Part shown: positions 1-8,122 of the stretch, piece after piece | Numbering within the stretch: the stretch's first letter is position 1 | How the letters are laid out: each line of letters opens with the position of its first letter | NCBI GenBank assembly: GCA_020721905.1 | Contig: DYLU01000016.1 | Span: forward strand, 1-49,608 | DNA length: 49,608 bases | Origin: Leptospira biflexa | GTDB lineage: Bacteria > Spirochaetota > UBA4802 > UB4802 | Direction: 5' to 3' | The notes under the pieces: generated by a model | What the model was told of the DNA's origin: nothing | Databases searched by the model: none | The model's input: only the letters and a program-made list of their open reading frames with translations | Translations under genes and position numbers: made by a program

Positions 1-2
1 AG

Positions 3-329
3 ATAAAGGAGGTTGAACTTAAGCTCACAAAGGAGATAGAACAGGTACGGGCTGACTTAACAAAAGAAATAGAAAAAGTACGGGCTGATCTAACAAAGGA
101 GATAGAACAGGTACGGGCTGATCTAACAAAGGAGATAGAACAGGTACGAGCTGATTTAACAAAGGAAATAGAAAAAGTACGAGCAGAATTACGACTTGAG
201 ATAGAAAAGGTACGTGTTGAGATGCAGCAGGTAAAAACAAGTATATTAAAGTGGCTTATAGGGCTATTGCTAACTCAGACTATAACAATAATTGGAGTAA
301 TTGCTGGATTGTTTCAGGTTTTACGTTAA
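3..329 (+). CDS. Coiled-coil membrane-anchored protein, C-terminal part
   Basis: The reading frame is open from the left window edge, so the N-terminus is missing. About 108 residues are visible. Most are six tandem 11-residue units of the type LTKEIEQVRAD, an uninterrupted charged coiled coil. One hydrophobic segment of about 20 residues follows near the C-terminus, and the protein ends VLR just after it. This architecture, a long hendecad coiled coil with a C-terminal anchor, resembles the small coiled-coil/TM proteins often called DUF1640-like; that match is a resemblance only. A second, unrelated-looking coiled-coil/TM protein with an internal repeat lies at 13809-14225. No function can be assigned. 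Confidence 0.75.
   Translation: MKEVELKLTKEIEQVRADLTKEIEKVRADLTKEIEQVRADLTKEIEQVRADLTKEIEKVRAELRLEIEKVRVEMQQVKTSILKWLIGLLLTQTITIIGVIAGLFQVLR
24..221 (+). repeat. 33-bp in-frame tandem repeat, about six units
   Basis: Units start at 24, 57, 90, 123, 156 and 189. The first five are nearly identical at the DNA level, differing mostly by Gln/Lys and codon third positions; the sixth is diverged. Each encodes one 11-residue coiled-coil repeat. Near-identity points to recent expansion and likely length variation between strains. Confidence 0.9.
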
Positions 330-468
330 ATTTAATGTGATAAAAGTAATAAAATATATATAAAGCTTTAAATGATAAAAATAGAACAGGAATATGACAT
401 TTAAAATATGAAGCAAGAATAAAAAAGCTTGCATTATTCTGATAAACACTCTCTAATATATAATACCT

Positions 469-1188
469 GTGATGAATGTGGTACTTACGGAAAACAATAT
501 GAAACAGATAATTACTGTGATTATTCGTTTGTTGGTATTAGCCTTCCCGCTGTTATTAAATGATTTCTATTTGCCGCTTGTACCAAAAGATGCAACAACA
601 CTTAATATAGTGCTTGATGTGCTGATATACATTGGCTGGCAAAGTACACTTTTATACACAGCATATTACGCAGGATGGTTTTCCTGGAACAGTTTAGGAA
701 TTAACCTGACACAGGCAAGGCAGTGGTTGTGGGGAATTCTGCTTTTTGTATGTGTGTTTGTTGCCTACACTGGTATTACCATTGCATTCATGTATGCAAA
801 AAAATATTATGGGATTTCTGTTGATTCATTCTGGTATTTTCCGCTTCCGCAATGGCATGGCATATATGTGTTTTTTTATGTGCTGTATCTTTCAATAACC
901 GCCGGCATCTATGAGGAAATTATTTATCGCGGTATCGCCATACATCAGCTTAAAACACTCACGTCAAACACGCTAATCCTTGTTATGGCATCAACGTTTT
1001 TATTTGTTGCAATTCACTGGTCAATGGGGCCAGGCACCTGGATTGAAGCTGGTTTGTGGGGGGCTTTGTGGGCTTATTTATATATAAAAACACATTCGCT
1101 TTTGCCAATCATGATTGCACACTTTTTATATGATGTTGCATCTATATACGGATTACATGAGGCGATAGCTCATAGTATTGGTCTTTGA
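469..1188 (+). CDS. CPBP-family intramembrane metalloprotease
   Basis: This is a polytopic membrane protein of 239 codons with about six to seven hydrophobic segments. The CPBP (CAAX protease and bacteriocin-processing, formerly Abi) signature is present: EEIIYR at about residues 149-154 (EExxxR), a later F-x-x-x-H in a membrane segment (FVAIHW), and HFLYD near the C-terminus. Family members are membrane endopeptidases; some confer bacteriocin immunity, but most have unknown substrates. The start is uncertain. Two tandem ATGs lie at 469 and 472, and a third in frame at 499 (MKQIITVII) begins directly at the first membrane segment. None has a good Shine-Dalgarno. It stands alone, about 270 bp before leuB. 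Confidence 0.85.
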   Translation: MMNVVLTENNMKQIITVIIRLLVLAFPLLLNDFYLPLVPKDATTLNIVLDVLIYIGWQSTLLYTAYYAGWFSWNSLGINLTQARQWLWGILLFVCVFVAYTGITIAFMYAKKYYGISVDSFWYFPLPQWHGIYVFFYVLYLSITAGIYEEIIYRGIAIHQLKTLTSNTLILVMASTFLFVAIHWSMGPGTWIEAGLWGALWAYLYIKTHSLLPIMIAHFLYDVASIYGLHEAIAHSIGL

Positions 1189-1461
1189 TCTGGATATGAT
1201 AACCATATCTTCCTTTTATCATACTCTGCAATCGCAGCGTGAAGTTGTTTAAAAATCACAATATAGTGATGATCTGAAACGCAGATACTATGAAATTGCA
1301 GGTTTATCATTCAACATCCTGCAATGAAATATGGTACAATAATAAGGATACATAAAAAAAAAGTAATTTTTATTAAAATTTAGCTATAATGATGTATACT
1401 ATCATTTAAATGTACCAATAAAAAAATTACGTAAAAATTACATTATTCTGGAGAATGCACC

Positions 1462-2529
1462 ATGAAAAAAAGTTACAATATTGCTGTGTTACCGGGCGAT
1501 GGTACAGGCCCTGAGGTTGTTGCTGAAGGCGTTAAAGTACTGAACGCCGTTGCCCGGGTTGAAAACATTTCACTAAATTTTACCAATTACGATTTTGGCG
1601 GTGAGCGATATCTCAGGACAGGTGAAACACTGCCTGATGGCGCCATTGATGAACTGAAAAAATACGATGCAATTTTCCTGGGAGCTATTGGCCATCCTGA
1701 TGTAAAACCGGGTATTTTAGAAAAAGGGGTATTATTACGGTTGCGTTTTGAACTGGATCAATATATAAATTTGCGACCGGTGAAACTATATCCTAATGTT
1801 GAAACACCACTTAAAGATAAAGGACCGCAGGATATAGACTACGTAGTAGTGCGTGAAAATACGGGTGATGTGTATACCGGAATTGGTGGTGTTACCATGA
1901 AAGGCACACCTCATGAAGAAGCCATGCAAATAATGGTATATAATCGCTTTCAGGTTGAACGGTGTCTTCGCTATGCGTTTGAGTATACCCGAAAGCGTAA
2001 CAAAAAGAAAACACTGGCGCTTGTTGGCAAAACCAATGTATTGACATATGTATATGATTTATGGGAACGTGCTTTCCATGAAATAGGTGAAAAAGAATAT
2101 CCCGATATTAAGCGCGAATACTACCATGTTGATGCAACCTGTATGTGGATGGTTAAAAATCCTGAGTGGTTTGATGTGCTTGTTACCGGAAATATGTTTG
2201 GTGATATTATTACTGACCTTGGTGCTATTACTCAAGGGGGAATGGGCATTGCCGCTGGCGGCAATATAAATCCTGAAGGTGTTTCCATGTTTGAACCCAT
2301 TGGCGGTTCGGCACCAAAGTATACGGGCAAAAATGTCATTAACCCACTTGCAGCTATTTGTGCAGCACAGATGATGATGGCTTATTTAGGCGAGGAAAAG
2401 GTTGCTAATCGTATTGAAAATGGAGTCATTGAAGTATTAAAACGTGATATGAAATCATTGGCTGCCGGTAAGATGGGATTAACAACCACTCAGGTGGGCG
2501 ATAAAGTTGCTGAGTATGCTATAAGATAA
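1462..2529 (+). CDS. leuB: 3-isopropylmalate dehydrogenase
   Basis: This 355-residue protein of the isocitrate/isopropylmalate dehydrogenase family would catalyse NAD-dependent oxidative decarboxylation of 3-isopropylmalate in leucine synthesis. The sequence shows the N-terminal GDGTGPEV motif, the substrate loop [17 protein letters not shown], and the C-terminal metal/NAD region [10 protein letters not shown] followed by [10 protein letters not shown]. The [11 protein letters not shown] form with an INLRP loop resembles the actinobacterial-type LeuB more than the enterobacterial one. Tartrate or other 3-hydroxyacid dehydrogenase specificity cannot be excluded because no other leu genes are adjacent. 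GGAG sits just upstream of the ATG, and a clear terminator follows. It appears to be a single-gene unit. Confidence 0.88.
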   Translation: MKKSYNIAVLPGDGTGPEVVAEGVKVLNAVARVENISLNFTNYDFGGERYLRTGETLPDGAIDELKKYDAIFLGAIGHPDVKPGILEKGVLLRLRFELDQYINLRPVKLYPNVETPLKDKGPQDIDYVVVRENTGDVYTGIGGVTMKGTPHEEAMQIMVYNRFQVERCLRYAFEYTRKRNKKKTLALVGKTNVLTYVYDLWERAFHEIGEKEYPDIKREYYHVDATCMWMVKNPEWFDVLVTGNMFGDIITDLGAITQGGMGIAAGGNINPEGVSMFEPIGGSAPKYTGKNVINPLAAICAAQMMMAYLGEEKVANRIENGVIEVLKRDMKSLAAGKMGLTTTQVGDKVAEYAIR

Positions 2530-2577
2530 GCAAATTCCGTTAAATACTATTTTGATGCATATTAGTATAAAACGTAT

Positions 2578-2604
2578 AAGAGGAGGGCTTCCCTCCTCTT
2601 TGTT
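2578..2604 (+). terminator. Intrinsic terminator of leuB
   Basis: A perfect 10-bp stem, AAGAGGAGGG/CCCTCCTCTT, with a 3-nt loop is followed by TGTTTG. It lies 48 bp after the leuB stop. The T tract is short but the hairpin is very strong. Confidence 0.85.
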
Positions 2605-2775
2605 TGCTGTTAATCATGAATACAGTAAGTATGTTTATACTTAAAAAAGTAGATAGAAAATAGAGAAAATTTTTTTGGCGGGATTGATAGTGTTATTAAA
2701 AGCTGTTTGTCATACAGTCATTATGTTCCGGCATGTTGCCAATAGAGTTCAATTCCATAAAACGATAAAAACCTG

Positions 2776-2805
2776 TTGACAAAAACAAACTGTTCTATAT
2801 ATAAT
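2776..2805 (+). promoter_or_regulatory. Sigma-70-type promoter for the lipoprotein gene
   Basis: A perfect -35 TTGACA (2776-2781) and a perfect -10 TATAAT (2800-2805) are separated by 18 bp. The start codon of the next gene is at 2859, giving a leader of roughly 45 nt. This is one of the best consensus promoters in the window. Confidence 0.8.
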
Positions 2806-2858
2806 AGATATTATAAGAATAGTATGTTACTCTATAATAATTATTTTAATATCAATCG

Positions 2859-3341
2859 ATGCAACTAAACACACATACACATTTAATTTATTTTTTCAAA
2901 AAAACAGTTCCCCTGTTTATTTTCATCCTGCTTTTTACTTCCCTGTGCACATCATGTGCAACACGTGACAGGGTAATGAAAGCAAAAACATTAGAAGGAA
3001 AAGCTGTTGTTTATCCCATCTCTGAAAAAACTGCATGGGAAGTAACTAAAACTGTATTCAAATGGAATAAAGCAGGTACAATAAAAGAATATCCTGAACA
3101 AAAATTTTTATATTCAGAAACTAAAGGCATTGAATGGGATTCCTGGGGAGCCGTGATGGGGGCGTGGATTGAACCTGTAGATAATGATTCCACGAAAGTA
3201 ACCGTTGTGGTTAAAAGGAGATTGGCTACATCTATAAAAATTCCCTTTACTGAAGAAAAGTTCCATAAAGATTTTAGCTATGCTGTTGATTGTATACAAA
3301 AAGGGGAACAATTGCCTGAAAAATCCCCTCATAATAAGTAG
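2859..3341 (+). CDS. Putative lipoprotein, unknown function
   Basis: This 160-residue protein begins with a basic N-terminus, then a hydrophobic stretch of about 18 residues ending in SLCTSC. The Cys near position 33 would be lipidated; CTSC fits only a relaxed, spirochaete-style lipobox. The mature part has about 125 residues with alternating strand-like segments and no motif I recognise. There is no visible Shine-Dalgarno before the ATG, but a strong promoter lies 50-80 bp upstream. The next gene starts 84 bp downstream with its own ribosome site. The envelope location is inferred from the signal sequence. Confidence 0.75.
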   Translation: MQLNTHTHLIYFFKKTVPLFIFILLFTSLCTSCATRDRVMKAKTLEGKAVVYPISEKTAWEVTKTVFKWNKAGTIKEYPEQKFLYSETKGIEWDSWGAVMGAWIEPVDNDSTKVTVVVKRRLATSIKIPFTEEKFHKDFSYAVDCIQKGEQLPEKSPHNK

Positions 3342-3425
3342 CACAATAACAGGATAGTAGTTTTGGGTAATACTATTTTAAACTAAACAGAAATCATCAT
3401 GATTCTTTTTATAGGAGGATAAAAC

Positions 3426-4208
3426 ATGCAGTATAAAAAATCATGTATTGTATTTTTTTTATTGTTGATATTGACTGCTTCAGCATTTGCCCAATCAAAC
3501 ACGCAAACTAACTTTAGCATATCACCGCCTCCTCTGGGATATCCTGAATATCCGGATGAATCAGCAGTTTCCAGTGAATTTAACGGTACGTTTGCATATA
3601 TAAGTGCCGATGAGTTTACCATGAGAGGGATATTTGCAGGCTGGATTCCCCGATACGGTGGCAGTTGGGGTGCCATCGAAGGAATGATAGGAATATTTGT
3701 CATGAATGGCGATATCGATACAGGTTATGGCAAGGATTACCTTAATTTTGTAGGTTTTGATCTTGCTCCTGTAGCAGAATTGCCTCTTGTGAATGAGGAA
3801 TCGTTTAAGTTTATATTTTTTGGCGGTTTTGACTTAATGCTGATGACCACATCATTTACAACCCCTGATCCCTACAGCAGTGGTGATACAATGACATTGA
3901 CATTGACTACTGGAATGTATGGACCAGTTTTGGGGATACAGATGCACATAGGATTTGGCGGCACGTTTATGTTTTCACCTTTTATTATGGTAAAATCATT
4001 GAGAGGCAGTACCGATGTGATGACCGATCCTGCATATGCAGGGATGCAGTCGTCATATGATATTCCTGCAACGACTATCATCAGCTATGGTTTTGATCTC
4101 ATTGACAAAGATGGGGTAACGTTAAGTGGACTGCTCAATATGGCGGGTAAAACCAAAGATAATGAAAGCTACAATGTATATATGTTCGGTATGAGCATCA
4201 AGCTGTAA
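3426..4208 (+). CDS. Putative outer-membrane beta-barrel protein
   Basis: The 260-residue precursor has a canonical signal peptide of about 22 residues ending SAFA before Gln (signal peptidase I site). The mature protein is rich in Gly, Phe, Tyr and alternating hydrophobic residues, with short turns, as expected of a small beta-barrel. The last residues (FGMSIKL) are strand-like but end in Leu rather than the usual Phe. AGGAGG is well spaced before the ATG. The mature N-terminus contains NFSISPPP, which recurs almost identically (NFSISPHP) in a truncated paralogue at 20558-20806. Function is unknown. Confidence 0.75.
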   Translation: MQYKKSCIVFFLLLILTASAFAQSNTQTNFSISPPPLGYPEYPDESAVSSEFNGTFAYISADEFTMRGIFAGWIPRYGGSWGAIEGMIGIFVMNGDIDTGYGKDYLNFVGFDLAPVAELPLVNEESFKFIFFGGFDLMLMTTSFTTPDPYSSGDTMTLTLTTGMYGPVLGIQMHIGFGGTFMFSPFIMVKSLRGSTDVMTDPAYAGMQSSYDIPATTIISYGFDLIDKDGVTLSGLLNMAGKTKDNESYNVYMFGMSIKL

Positions 4209-4262
4209 AAGCGTGAAGCATCCGTCAAAGGAAAGCTCTCTTTAAAATAGATTTTTATAATG

Positions 4263-4336
4263 TGCGCCCAAGAGGATTCGAACCTCTGGCCTTCGGATTC
4301 GTAGTCCGACGCTCTATCCAACTGAGCTATGGACGC
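4263..4336 (-). tRNA. tRNA-Arg (ACG)
   Basis: The cloverleaf is complete on the minus strand. The acceptor GCGTCCA pairs with TGGGCGC (one T-G pair). The anticodon loop CTACGAA gives ACG, and the T arm carries GGTTCGAATCC. CCA is not encoded. It is the last of three tRNAs on this strand. Confidence 0.95.
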
Positions 4337-4357
4337 ATATAAAAGCTATATCTAATT

Positions 4358-4804
4358 TTAGATATATTGCTCCAGTTTTTCAAGATAATTTTCAACCTGC
4401 GGTATGGAAAAATCTTTTTTATTCCAGATACAGTATATATGCACAGTAACTATCGCATAATATACAAAATAATCAAAGTAAAGAAGAATTGTAAAAATAA
4501 AACGTACTAACCGCCAGGTGCGCGGCATCATAAAAACCATTAAAAAAACAGCCAGGGCGATAGCAACCGCGGTCATTGCATATAAAAGCCCACGCTTTGC
4601 ATGTCTTTGAACCTGCACATCCTGTTCAAAAGCATACAGAGGATACAACCATCCAATGTACGGCACATACGCAACGGATAAAATAATTTCCCGCTTATGT
4701 TCAATACAAAATGTTTTTACGTGCGTATAGTACTCAGTGATTGTTGCATACAGGATAGCGCTGTATTTTTTAATGTACTGCCACCACATTTTTAAGGTTT
4801 CCAT
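4358..4804 (-). CDS. Small multi-spanning membrane protein, unknown
   Basis: The protein is about 148 residues if it starts at METLKMWW (ATG at 4804). The frame is open further upstream, but that would run into tRNA-Ser (4806-4892), so the longer version is rejected. MWWQYIKK (4789) is an alternative start; neither has a clear Shine-Dalgarno. Three to four hydrophobic segments are visible, including VAYVPYIGWLYPLY, followed by a polar C-terminal tail. The arrangement is loosely like DUF4870/Tic20-type small membrane proteins, without a diagnostic motif. It lies between tRNA genes and carries one copy of the iterated octamer (4449). Confidence 0.6.
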   Translation of the reverse strand: METLKMWWQYIKKYSAILYATITEYYTHVKTFCIEHKREIILSVAYVPYIGWLYPLYAFEQDVQVQRHAKRGLLYAMTAVAIALAVFLMVFMMPRTWRLVRFIFTILLYFDYFVYYAIVTVHIYCIWNKKDFSIPQVENYLEKLEQYI

Positions 4805-4805
4805 T

Positions 4806-4892
4806 CGGAGAGAGAGGGATTCGAACCCTCGGTACCGTTTCCAGTACAACGGTTTAGCAAACCGTCCCCTTCGGCCTCTCGGGCATCTCTCC
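4806..4892 (-). tRNA. tRNA-Ser (GCT)
   Basis: This is a class II tRNA with a long variable arm on the minus strand. The acceptor GGAGAGA pairs with TCTCTCC, discriminator G. The anticodon loop TTGCTAA gives GCT, and the T arm contains GGTTCGAATCC. It lies 7 bp from the next tRNA-Ser. Confidence 0.95.
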
Positions 4893-4899
4893 GTTTATG

Positions 4900-4982
4900 C
4901 GGAAGGTGAGGGATTCGAACCCCCGGGGCTTTCACCCAACGGTTTTCAAGACCGCCTCCATAGACCACTCGGACAACCTTCC
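4900..4982 (-). tRNA. tRNA-Ser (TGA)
   Basis: This is a class II tRNA on the minus strand. The acceptor GGAAGGT pairs with ACCTTCC, discriminator G. The anticodon loop CTTGAAA gives TGA, and the T arm contains GGTTCGAATCC. It is the first tRNA of the minus-strand cluster. Confidence 0.95.
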
Positions 4983-5037
4983 GATAGCAACACTATTGAA
5001 AGTGCGGTTGTTGTCAAATAAAAATTTTACGGTACAA

Positions 5038-6135
5038 TTATTTTTCTATGATGAGGAACTCTACCCTTCTGTTCTGGGCTCTTCCTTTTTCGGTTTTATT
5101 GTCGGCAATTGGCTTTGATTCGCCATATCCTACGGATTCAAAGCGTTTGGGATCAAGCCCTTTTGAAACAAGATAATTCTTTATTGATTCCGCTCTTTTT
5201 TCCGACAGTAACTGGTTAAAAGCTGCTTCGCCAATATCGTCGGTATGCCCTTCAATCCTGACACGCACTTTCTTCTTTTTCAATATCTCAGCAATCTTAT
5301 CCAGTTCAGGATATGAGGCAGGTTGAATTTCGGCGCTTCCTAACTCAAAGGTTATCTTATCGGTGATAAGGAGTACTTCATCAAAATGGAGTGAATTGAG
5401 TTTTTCCTGCAGTGAACGTATCTCATCTTCGCTCAATTCCTCCGGGTTATTGGGCATTTTATCTTTATCTATTAAAACCTTATTCCTGTACGATAGCAGA
5501 ACTTTCTGATCGTCAAAGAGTGGATTATATACTTCAGTAATTCCCGAAAGCGAATAGACGACAGTTTGCATTGTGGGTTCTTCCTGTGATTTGTCTTTCT
5601 GAATTGTCATTGTCTTTTTGCTGACGGGTGTTTTCTTGTTGCCCATCTTTGTTTCATCTTCAGCCTGTGTCTGGATAACTTCAAAACCAAGGTCAGTTCC
5701 CCTGATAGCAGCAAAAGCAGTTGGTGTTTTAACCTGCAGATCATGTTCTTTAAATAATTTATCAAATTTTCCATATAGAGAACCAGCATGGATGTTCAGG
5801 CTCAGTTTCCTTACTGTCAATGAATCAATTGACATTTCAGAATTACCTGATAGTTGAATTGCTGTATTGTCATGTAACCGTATATCCATTCGTGAATCAG
5901 GATCGGTTTTTATTTCATAGCCCTTATACAGCGTTTGTCCCACAACTGCTATCTTCCACTGCGCTTTGGGACCTTCACGAAAATATGCATCGCCAATAAT
6001 AAATGTTATCCTGGGGTTTGTCTGTACCAGAACAGGATAACGGATGAGTATATAGTCAGTTATTAAAAGATATGCAATAAAACCGGAAATGAGAATAATA
6101 ACAGTAATGACGCCTGCTGCAAGAATTCGTTTCAT
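5038..6135 (-). CDS. FecR-domain / OmpA-like peptidoglycan-binding protein
   Basis: This 365-residue protein has one N-terminal membrane segment (residues about 5-27), then a FecR-type beta domain (about 45-165; QTLYKGYEIKTDPDSRMDIRL and TPTAFAAIRGTDLGFEV). A charged linker follows, with a C-terminal OmpA domain (about 260-362; GHTDDIGEAAFN, LSEKRAESIKNYL, SVGYGESKP, NRRVEFL). The OmpA part retains the residues expected to bind diaminopimelate of peptidoglycan. It is probably anchored in the inner membrane or periplasm and tethered to the wall. GGAG precedes the ATG. FecR domains here are likely structural rather than sigma-regulatory, since no sigma gene is adjacent. Confidence 0.85.
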   Translation of the reverse strand: MKRILAAGVITVIILISGFIAYLLITDYILIRYPVLVQTNPRITFIIGDAYFREGPKAQWKIAVVGQTLYKGYEIKTDPDSRMDIRLHDNTAIQLSGNSEMSIDSLTVRKLSLNIHAGSLYGKFDKLFKEHDLQVKTPTAFAAIRGTDLGFEVIQTQAEDETKMGNKKTPVSKKTMTIQKDKSQEEPTMQTVVYSLSGITEVYNPLFDDQKVLLSYRNKVLIDKDKMPNNPEELSEDEIRSLQEKLNSLHFDEVLLITDKITFELGSAEIQPASYPELDKIAEILKKKKVRVRIEGHTDDIGEAAFNQLLSEKRAESIKNYLVSKGLDPKRFESVGYGESKPIADNKTEKGRAQNRRVEFLIIEK

Positions 6136-6252
6136 ATATCATCTCCATTTTTTTGAAGTGTGCATGTTATACAGGATGTTCATACCAATATTTGAACATA
6201 TTAATCTATACATAACCATTACCTGAATAAATAGAAAATAATGTAATAAAAG

Positions 6253-6534
6253 TCAATAACTAAAAAATTTTAAGAGATTATTACACATCGTTTCTCCTTT
6301 ATAAAGATGAGCGTTAATTGACGTGCACAGTACATTCATGAATAAATAATGAGTATTTTCATGCTTTTTTAAAACCAGAGCCTTTGGAAGCGATAGATTC
6401 CGGCGATGTTTGTCAATTGCCAATTTTAAAACAAACTGCAATTTAACCAGTGATGATGTTTTGGATAGAGAAGATAGTAAAAATTGTGAGTAAAGGCCAT
6501 CTTCATAAACAGAGTGGCTGAGGATATTGTTCAT
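6253..6534 (-). CDS. Possible small hypothetical protein
   Basis: A frame of 93 codons starts at ATG 6534, about 10 nt after GGGG, immediately downstream of the MFS gene. It fills most of the 415-bp gap between that gene and the FecR-OmpA gene. The predicted protein is Leu/Lys/Ser-rich with no motif or signal. It could be a real accessory gene or a chance frame; nothing else is seen in the gap. Confidence 0.3.
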   Translation of the reverse strand: MNNILSHSVYEDGLYSQFLLSSLSKTSSLVKLQFVLKLAIDKHRRNLSLPKALVLKKHENTHYLFMNVLCTSINAHLYKGETMCNNLLKFFSY

Positions 6535-6551
6535 ATTTAAAATCCCCTGCC

Positions 6552-7814
6552 CTATTTTACCGTTTGGCGCAAGTCCTTTGCAAATACTAAAGGAACAATC
6601 GTTATTAATATCAATATGGCCGATACCGTAAATATTTCGGGTGTTGGAATAATTCCCGGTTTGCCATCGATGGTTGTCCTTATTCCCCATGTGCTGGCAA
6701 CTATTGCGCCAATAAGCGGGCCGGGTATCATGGTAAACGCAACATAGAATAATGTAAAATACCCTGCAAACTCGCCTCTGCGCTCTTCGGGGAATAAATC
6801 CTTACTCCATGCACCTGTAGAGGTCATCCATATTGTCTGGGCAATTATCCACATGGTAGCAAGAATCCCTATACTTACAGGTTGTCTGGCAAAAGAAAAT
6901 GCAATTAATGACGCTGAAATTAATATTACGGCAAACACCGCAGTGGGTTTGCGACCAATTTTGTCGGCTAACATCCCTGCTGGCAGTGACGCTACTATCC
7001 CCCCAACAAGTATTGAAACGGCAATCAGTATCGATGATGTTGCCATATCAACCTTCAGAAAATGTTTCAGATAAATTAATAAATACGGAAAGAACACATT
7101 GAAAGCCATCCCCCAGAATCCAATGGCAAACAACACATATAATAAATTTTTATTTTGCCTGAGTGCCTTAGTATTGATGCTCTGTCCAATGCGTTTGAGC
7201 AATGGGTCTTTTACAGGAACTATTGCCCTTTGCGGTTCAATTGCTGCAATGCCACCAGCAATACCTGATATTAGCACCAGTGCACCCGCAATGCCAAAGA
7301 AAATAAAATAGCCAAATCTTTCAACAACAGGACCTGATGTGCCATACACAAGCAAAAGTGCAAACCATGTTGCAAGCGATAGTAACCCCTGAGCTTTTCC
7401 ACGGTTTGTATCATTGGTGACATCAGTCAGGTAGGCATTGTATACGGCATCATATGATGTGGATCCAAAAAACGTCATGAGCGAATCTAAGAATATGACA
7501 ACCCATGCAGCAAGCAGGACAGGCTTTATCCACCCGGCCATAGGGATAACCCATATTGAAATACTCCATGCCAGATAGCCGTACAGCAGAAACGGTTTAC
7601 GCCTTCCAATGGAATCCGAGAGTGCCCCCATTATAATTGCAGTTATTGTGGCAGTAATGGCTGAAAACGCAACCATTATGGAAACGTATCGGGGATCGGG
7701 GATTATTCTGTCATACAGAAAGGTATTGAAAAACTGGTTTTCAATTGCCCATGCTATCTGTCCGCCTAATCCAAGAAAAAATAGCGAGATATTGATGCGG
7801 GTTTTCATGCTCAT
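6552..7814 (-). CDS. Major facilitator superfamily transporter
   Basis: The 420-residue protein has twelve predicted membrane segments. The MFS motif A is present between TM2 and TM3 (GALSDSIGRRKPFLLYG) and again in the second half (GMLADKIGRKP). The GRRKPFLLYG form with a long N-terminal half resembles sugar/proton symporters of the SLC45-GPH type; the substrate is not determinable. AGGA lies just before the tandem ATGs (7814 and 7808). It is transcribed towards the small frame and FecR-OmpA gene, with the tRNAs beyond. One copy of the iterated octamer lies inside (7376). Confidence 0.85.
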   Translation of the reverse strand: MSMKTRINISLFFLGLGGQIAWAIENQFFNTFLYDRIIPDPRYVSIMVAFSAITATITAIIMGALSDSIGRRKPFLLYGYLAWSISIWVIPMAGWIKPVLLAAWVVIFLDSLMTFFGSTSYDAVYNAYLTDVTNDTNRGKAQGLLSLATWFALLLVYGTSGPVVERFGYFIFFGIAGALVLISGIAGGIAAIEPQRAIVPVKDPLLKRIGQSINTKALRQNKNLLYVLFAIGFWGMAFNVFFPYLLIYLKHFLKVDMATSSILIAVSILVGGIVASLPAGMLADKIGRKPTAVFAVILISASLIAFSFARQPVSIGILATMWIIAQTIWMTSTGAWSKDLFPEERRGEFAGYFTLFYVAFTMIPGPLIGAIVASTWGIRTTIDGKPGIIPTPEIFTVSAILILITIVPLVFAKDLRQTVK

Positions 7815-8122
7815 AATTTCCTCATGAATTTCATACTAAAAAAATTATCTGGCCTGTCAATTATTATATACTAATTCACATTAATTTACGATGGGATGAA
7901 AATATTTTTAATTGCAATGGTTTTTATTATAATTAAATTTTTTCATTGAAAATATTGATTTTCTCATATCAGATATTTATTGCTGACTTCAGATTATAAT
8001 TAACCACAGGTGCTATAGTAAAAAATTTAAAAATTGGGGTATATGAGCATGTAACAAGATTATTCACTGTAGTCCAATACGGTGTTGCATACTTTGTAGT
8101 ATGTTGACTGTTATATATAAAT
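7815..8122. other. Divergent intergenic region, 308 bp
   Basis: This very AT-rich DNA lies between the divergent MFS and AraC-type genes and must hold both promoters. I see no pair of boxes with correct spacing: TTGCAT at 8085 and TATATA from 8112 are about 21 bp apart. No RNA or repeat is seen. Confidence 0.5.

Noticed and set aside
24-221. 33-bp direct repeats as a CRISPR array
   Set aside because: The units are contiguous with no spacers, keep one open reading frame and encode coiled-coil residues.
1193-1210. Hairpin GATATG/CATATC after the CPBP gene as a terminator
   Set aside because: The stem is only 6 bp, AT-rich, and the T tract is broken by C residues.
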